Below are positions 31,020 to 33,955 of a stretch of 33,955 nt of DNA, piece after piece. Both the position numbers and the translations under genes were made by a program. The DNA comes from an uncultured Muribaculaceae bacterium. Its GTDB lineage: Bacteria > Bacteroidota > Bacteroidia > Bacteroidales > Muribaculaceae. The notes beneath the pieces were generated by a model. It saw only the letters and a list, made by a program, of their open reading frames with translations. It was not told the DNA's origin and did no database searches. The DNA is taken from NCBI GenBank assembly GCA_910587475.1, contig CAJUMR010000028.1, forward strand, positions 1-33,955, read 5' to 3'. Each line of letters begins with the position of its first letter. Position 1 is the first letter of the stretch.

Positions 31020-31385
31020 TTAAAGTACTTCGGGAGCGAGCGAAACGATCTTCATGTTGGTAGCACGGAGTTCACGCGCAACGGGGCCGAAGATACGTGT
31101 TCCGCGAAGCTCGCCGGCGTTGTTAAGAAGGACACAAGCGTTGTCGTCGAAACGGATGTAAGAACCGTCGGCACGACGGATTTCTTTCTTAGTGCGGACA
31201 ACAACCGCTTTCGATACAGTGCCTTTCTTTACGTCAGAGCTGGGGATTACGCTTTTGACAGAAACGACGATAATGTCGCCAACAGAAGCGTAACGACGTC
31301 CGGTGCCACCTAAAACGTGGATGCAAAGGGCTTCTTTAGCTCCGCTGTTATCAGCTACGGTTAAACGGGATTCAGACTGTATCAT
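31020..31385 (-). CDS. rplN: 50S ribosomal protein L14
   Basis: The 121-residue protein begins MIQSESRLTVADNSGAKEALCIHVLGGTGRRYA and ends FGPVARELRATNMKIVSLAPEVL, diagnostic of L14. It contacts L19 and the small subunit at an intersubunit bridge. It starts 2 nt after rpsQ ends. Confidence 0.98.
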   Translation of the reverse strand: MIQSESRLTVADNSGAKEALCIHVLGGTGRRYASVGDIIVVSVKSVIPSSDVKKGTVSKAVVVRTKKEIRRADGSYIRFDDNACVLLNNAGELRGTRIFGPVARELRATNMKIVSLAPEVL

Positions 31386-31387
31386 GA

Positions 31388-31645
31388 TTACTTAACTTTT
31401 TCGATAATTTCTACTAATCTCCATCTTTTGGTTTTGCTCAAAGGACGGGTTTCCATGAGTTTTACGGTATCGCCAACGCTGCACTCATTCTTTTCGTCAT
31501 GAGCGTGGTATTTTTTTGTCTTGTTGACAAATTTACCATAGATGGGGTGCTTCTCTTTCCACTTCACAGTGACAGTGATGGTCTTGTCACCCTTGTTGCT
31601 CGATACAACCCCAATACGTTCTTTTCTTAAATTTCTTGTTTCCAT
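31388..31645 (-). CDS. rpsQ: 30S ribosomal protein S17
   Basis: The 85-residue OB-fold protein shows RKERIGVVSSNKGDKTITVTVKWKEKHPIYGKFVNKTKKYHAHDEKNECSVGDTVKLMETRPLSKTKRWRLVEI, the full S17 profile. It lies 10 nt after rpmC and 2 nt before rplN. Confidence 0.97.
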   Translation of the reverse strand: METRNLRKERIGVVSSNKGDKTITVTVKWKEKHPIYGKFVNKTKKYHAHDEKNECSVGDTVKLMETRPLSKTKRWRLVEIIEKVK

Positions 31646-31655
31646 TTGCTTGGGA

Positions 31656-31853
31656 TTATTTATTGTTAAGTTCGCGTTGACGCAACTCAGTCTTGACGCG
31701 TGCGATCATTTTTCTGTCAGCAGTAATCTTTGCGGGATTGTCGAGAGGCGACACTGAGTGATTGACCTTGAGCTGGAGATAGTCCTTCTCCATCTCGGCC
31801 AGACGCTCCTTGAGGTCTGCAGTGCTGAGTTCTTTGATTTCTTCTTTTTTCAT
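31656..31853 (-). CDS. rpmC: 50S ribosomal protein L29
   Basis: The 65-residue two-helix protein begins MKKEEIKELSTADLKERLAEMEKDYLQLKVNHSVSPLDNPAKI and ends RVKTELRQRELNNK. L29 sits by the exit tunnel where it helps bind SRP and trigger factor. It follows rplP by 7 nt. Confidence 0.96.
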   Translation of the reverse strand: MKKEEIKELSTADLKERLAEMEKDYLQLKVNHSVSPLDNPAKITADRKMIARVKTELRQRELNNK

Positions 31854-31860
31854 AACTTAG

Positions 31861-32292
31861 TTACACGTTTTGAGTGGGGTCGTAGTCACGTCGTACGACA
31901 AACTTGGTGATAACGGGAAGTTTTTGTGCTGCGAGACGGAGGGCTTCCTTAGCGATGTCGTAGCTAACGCCTTCCACTTCGATGATCATGCGACCGGGGG
32001 TCACAGGCGCAACGAAACCTTCGGGGTTACCTTTACCTTTACCCATGCGGACTTCAGCAGGCTTCTTGGTGATAGGTTTATCCGGGAAAATGCGGATCCA
32101 AATCTGACCCTGGCGCTGCATATAACGAGTCACCGCGATACGTGCGGCTTCGATCTGGCGACCTGTGATCCATTTAGATTCGAGGGTCTTGATGCCGAAC
32201 GAGCCGAATGCCAGCTGATTGCCGCGCTGGGCTTCGCCCTTCATACGGCCTTTCTGCTGACGGCGGAATTTGGTTTTCTTCGGTTGTAACAT
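31861..32292 (-). CDS. rplP: 50S ribosomal protein L16
   Basis: The 143-residue protein begins MLQPKKTKFRRQQKGRMKGEAQRGNQLAFGSFGIKTLE and includes RIFPDKPITKKPAEVRMGKGKGNPEGFVAPVTPGRMIIEVEGV, diagnostic of L16, which supports the A-site tRNA elbow. It follows rpsC by 23 nt. Confidence 0.98.
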   Translation of the reverse strand: MLQPKKTKFRRQQKGRMKGEAQRGNQLAFGSFGIKTLESKWITGRQIEAARIAVTRYMQRQGQIWIRIFPDKPITKKPAEVRMGKGKGNPEGFVAPVTPGRMIIEVEGVSYDIAKEALRLAAQKLPVITKFVVRRDYDPTQNV

Positions 32293-32315
32293 TGTTGATT
32301 GTCTTGTCTTGAGGT

Positions 32316-33050
32316 TTAACGATTGTTTTTAGCACGACGGAAACCACCACGGCGGGGTGCGTTGCCACCAGCTGCGGGACGTCCTTCTTTCTGAGTAGCG
32401 GTGAACGAAGGCGCAAGGTCGCGCTTTCCGTAAACTTCACCACGGCAGATCCAGACTTTTACGCCGATCACACCTACCTTGGTGTGTGCTTCTACGAGAG
32501 CGTAGTCGATGTCAGCGCGGAGAGTGTGGAGCGGAGTACGTCCTTCCTTGAACATTTCAGAACGGGCCATTTCAGCACCGTTGAGACGGCCTGAAACCTG
32601 AACCTTGATGCCTTCGGCACCGGCGCGCATAGTAGCAGCGACAGCCATCTTGACTGCACGGCGGTATGCTACCTTGCCTTCGATCTGACGAGCGATTGTA
32701 GAGGCTACGATTGCTGCGTCGAGTTCGGGTCTCTTAACCTCGAAGATATTGATTTGAACGTCTTTGTCGGTGATCGTCTTAAGCTCTTCTTTGAGCTTTT
32801 CAACGTCCTTGCCGCCGCGGCCGATGATGATGCCGGGACGCGAGGTGCAGACGGTGATTGTGACGAGCTTGAGCGTGCGTTCGATGACAATGCGCGAAAC
32901 GCTGCAAGTTGCAAGACGAACATTGAGGTACTTGCGGAGCTTGTAGTCCTCGAGGATAATATCACTTTGATTTTTGCTGTCAGCCCAGTTGGAATCCCAA
33001 CCGCGGATGATGCCTAAGCGATTACTGATTGGATTTACTTTCTGTCCCAT
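32316..33050 (-). CDS. rpsC: 30S ribosomal protein S3
   Basis: The 244-residue protein begins MGQKVNPISNRLGIIRGWDSNW, has the KH domain with RPGIIIGRGGKDVEKLKEELK (about 75-95) and the C-terminal domain with GRLNGAEMARSEMFKEGRTPLHTLRADIDYA. S3 lines the mRNA entry channel. The last 20 residues form a Gly/Arg-rich tail (APRRGGFRRAKNNR). It starts 5 nt after rplV. Confidence 0.98.
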   Translation of the reverse strand: MGQKVNPISNRLGIIRGWDSNWADSKNQSDIILEDYKLRKYLNVRLATCSVSRIVIERTLKLVTITVCTSRPGIIIGRGGKDVEKLKEELKTITDKDVQINIFEVKRPELDAAIVASTIARQIEGKVAYRRAVKMAVAATMRAGAEGIKVQVSGRLNGAEMARSEMFKEGRTPLHTLRADIDYALVEAHTKVGVIGVKVWICRGEVYGKRDLAPSFTATQKEGRPAAGGNAPRRGGFRRAKNNR

Positions 33051-33055
33051 TTGTA

Positions 33056-33472
33056 TTAAGCCTCGTGGTTTTTAGCGTTATTGTCAATAGTGTCTACGAT
33101 TACAGTTACGTGGTTAGAACGCTTGCGGATGCGGTAGCCACGGCCCTGAGGCGCTGTGCGGAGACGCTTCAGCATAGGAGCGCAATTGACAAAAATTGTG
33201 CTGATATACAGTTCGCCGCTTTCAGCTTTCTTTTCATTTTTTTGCTCCCAGTTAGCAACGGCCGAGCGCACGAGTTTTTCGAGCGCGGCAGCAGCTTCTT
33301 TGTTAGAGAATTTCAGCATGCCGAGTGCGCGGAACACTTCTTTGCCGCGGATCATGTCGGCCACCAGTCTCATTTTACGGGGAGATGAAGGGATGTTTGT
33401 AAGTTTAGCAAAAGCTACGCTCTTACGTTCTTCCTTCATTTTGTCGGCGGATAATCTTTTTCTTACACCCAT
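33056..33472 (-). CDS. rplV: 50S ribosomal protein L22
   Basis: The 138-residue protein has LTNIPSSPRKMRLVADMIRGKEVFRALGMLKFSNKEAAAALEKLVRSAVANWEQK and the loop and tail NCAPMLKRLRTAPQGRGYRIRKRSNHVTVIVD that lines the exit tunnel. The start at 33472 adds about 18 residues (MGVRKRLSADKMKEERKS) before the core, common in this phylum; Met12 is the alternative. It is 48 nt after rpsS. Confidence 0.96.
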   Translation of the reverse strand: MGVRKRLSADKMKEERKSVAFAKLTNIPSSPRKMRLVADMIRGKEVFRALGMLKFSNKEAAAALEKLVRSAVANWEQKNEKKAESGELYISTIFVNCAPMLKRLRTAPQGRGYRIRKRSNHVTVIVDTIDNNAKNHEA

Positions 33473-33520
33473 TTTATTTAATTCTTTTTTTTATCAAAAT
33501 TATTTTAATTGGGCCCTTGA

Positions 33521-33790
33521 TTATTTCTTCTTATTACCGCCGTGACCGCGGAAGGTACGAGTGGGGGCGAATTCGCCGAGCTTGTGACCTACCATGTTTT
33601 CGGTAACGTAAACGGGAATAAATTTGTTGCCGTTATGGACAGCGAATGTATGTCCAACGAATTCGGGGGCTATCATTGATGCACGGCTCCAAGTCTTGAT
33701 GACATTCTTTTTACCGGAAGCATCCATGTCAGCGACCTTCTTTTCGAGTTTAACGCTGATAAAGGGTCCTTTTTTTAATGAACGACTCAT
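33521..33790 (-). CDS. rpsS: 30S ribosomal protein S19
   Basis: The 89-residue protein begins MSRSLKKGPFISVKLEKKVADMDASGKKNVIKTWSRASMIAPEFVGHTFAVHNGNKFIPVYVTENMVGHKLGEFAPTRTFRGHG, the complete S19 sequence pattern. It binds the 30S head near S13. It follows rplB by about 19 nt. Confidence 0.98.
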   Translation of the reverse strand: MSRSLKKGPFISVKLEKKVADMDASGKKNVIKTWSRASMIAPEFVGHTFAVHNGNKFIPVYVTENMVGHKLGEFAPTRTFRGHGGNKKK

Positions 33791-33809
33791 AATTACTCAA
33801 TTAATCAGA

Positions 33810-33955
33810 TTACTTTTTTCTTCTTTCAATGATGTACTTCGAAGAGTGCTTCTTGGGCGCACGAGTCTTGAGGCCCTTAGCGTAGAGACCCTTGCGAGAA
33901 CGGGGATGACCACCAGAAGCGCGGCCTTCACCACCACCCATGGGGTGATCGACAG
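33810..33955 (-). CDS. rplB: 50S ribosomal protein L2, C-terminal part only
   Basis: The window ends inside this gene. The visible last 47 codons read VDHPMGGGEGRASGGHPRSR and continue KGLYAKGLKTRAPKKHSSKYIIERRKK, the highly conserved L2 C-terminus; its MGGGEG segment lies near the peptidyl transferase centre. The 5' part, and the rest of the S10 operon, lie beyond 33955. It ends 19 nt before rpsS. Confidence 0.96.
   Translation of the reverse strand, partial: VDHPMGGGEGRASGGHPRSRKGLYAKGLKTRAPKKHSSKYIIERRKK

Noticed and set aside
1..33955. Mobile elements, CRISPR arrays, prophage genes
   Set aside because: I saw no transposase, integrase, direct-repeat array or phage protein anywhere; the window looks like stable core chromosome.

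Overview
The window comes from a member of the order Bacteroidales (Bacteroidota). The evidence is: promoters of the TTTG–(19–20 nt)–TAnnTTTG type, start codons without Shine-Dalgarno sequences, a carboxypeptidase-regulatory/TonB-type outer-membrane barrel, zinc-free forms of S14 and L36, and a solo SIS-domain KpsF/GutQ-type isomerase. Base composition near 50% GC and the protein sequences would fit Muribaculaceae or a close relative, but that family-level call is inference.

Layout. 1-54: 5' part of a tRNA-Leu(CAG), minus strand. 128-5983, plus strand: rpiB, a PpiD/SurA-type periplasmic folding factor, a short RsmI-like methyltransferase, a WalJ-like metallo-beta-lactamase-fold protein and a secreted CE7 acetyl esterase. 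5994-9537: ComF, an unknown membrane-anchored protein, the Mg2+ transporter MgtE and RsmA. 9614-15530: a secreted alpha/beta hydrolase, a 941-residue outer-membrane beta-barrel protein, a proline-rich lipoprotein and a MATE exporter. 15672-20577, minus strand: a metabolic cluster running queF, queC, a SIS isomerase, a PfkB-fold protein, ribH, a lipoprotein, yciH, and then a TPR protein that probably has its own promoter.

From 33955 down to 21542 lies the S10-spc-alpha ribosomal protein supercluster on the minus strand, entered inside rplB and running rpsS-rplV-rpsC-rplP-rpmC-rpsQ-rplN-rplX-rplE-rpsN-rpsH-rplF-rplR-rpsE-rpmD-rplO-secY-map-infA-rpmJ-rpsM-rpsK-rpsD-rpoA-rplQ. It makes ribosomal proteins, the translocon, the N-terminal methionine-trimming enzyme, IF-1 and the alpha subunit of RNA polymerase, and it ends in a strong intrinsic terminator (21470-21518). 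A 199-nt structured gap between rpsK and rpsD looks like an internal regulatory leader.

The most interesting stretch is the roughly 965-nt gap between rplQ and queF. It has a complete Bacteroidales promoter (21394-21425), about 630 nt dense in long inverted repeats, and a long-range stem plus U-tract at the end (20758-20835). I read it as the gene of a large structured non-coding RNA on the minus strand. It lacks the conserved RNase P and tmRNA sequences and I cannot assign it to a family. Other points of interest are a PfkB-fold protein lacking the catalytic aspartate of the GAGD motif, and a promoter placed so close to a start codon that the mRNA may be leaderless. Promoter positions were also used to correct several start codons.
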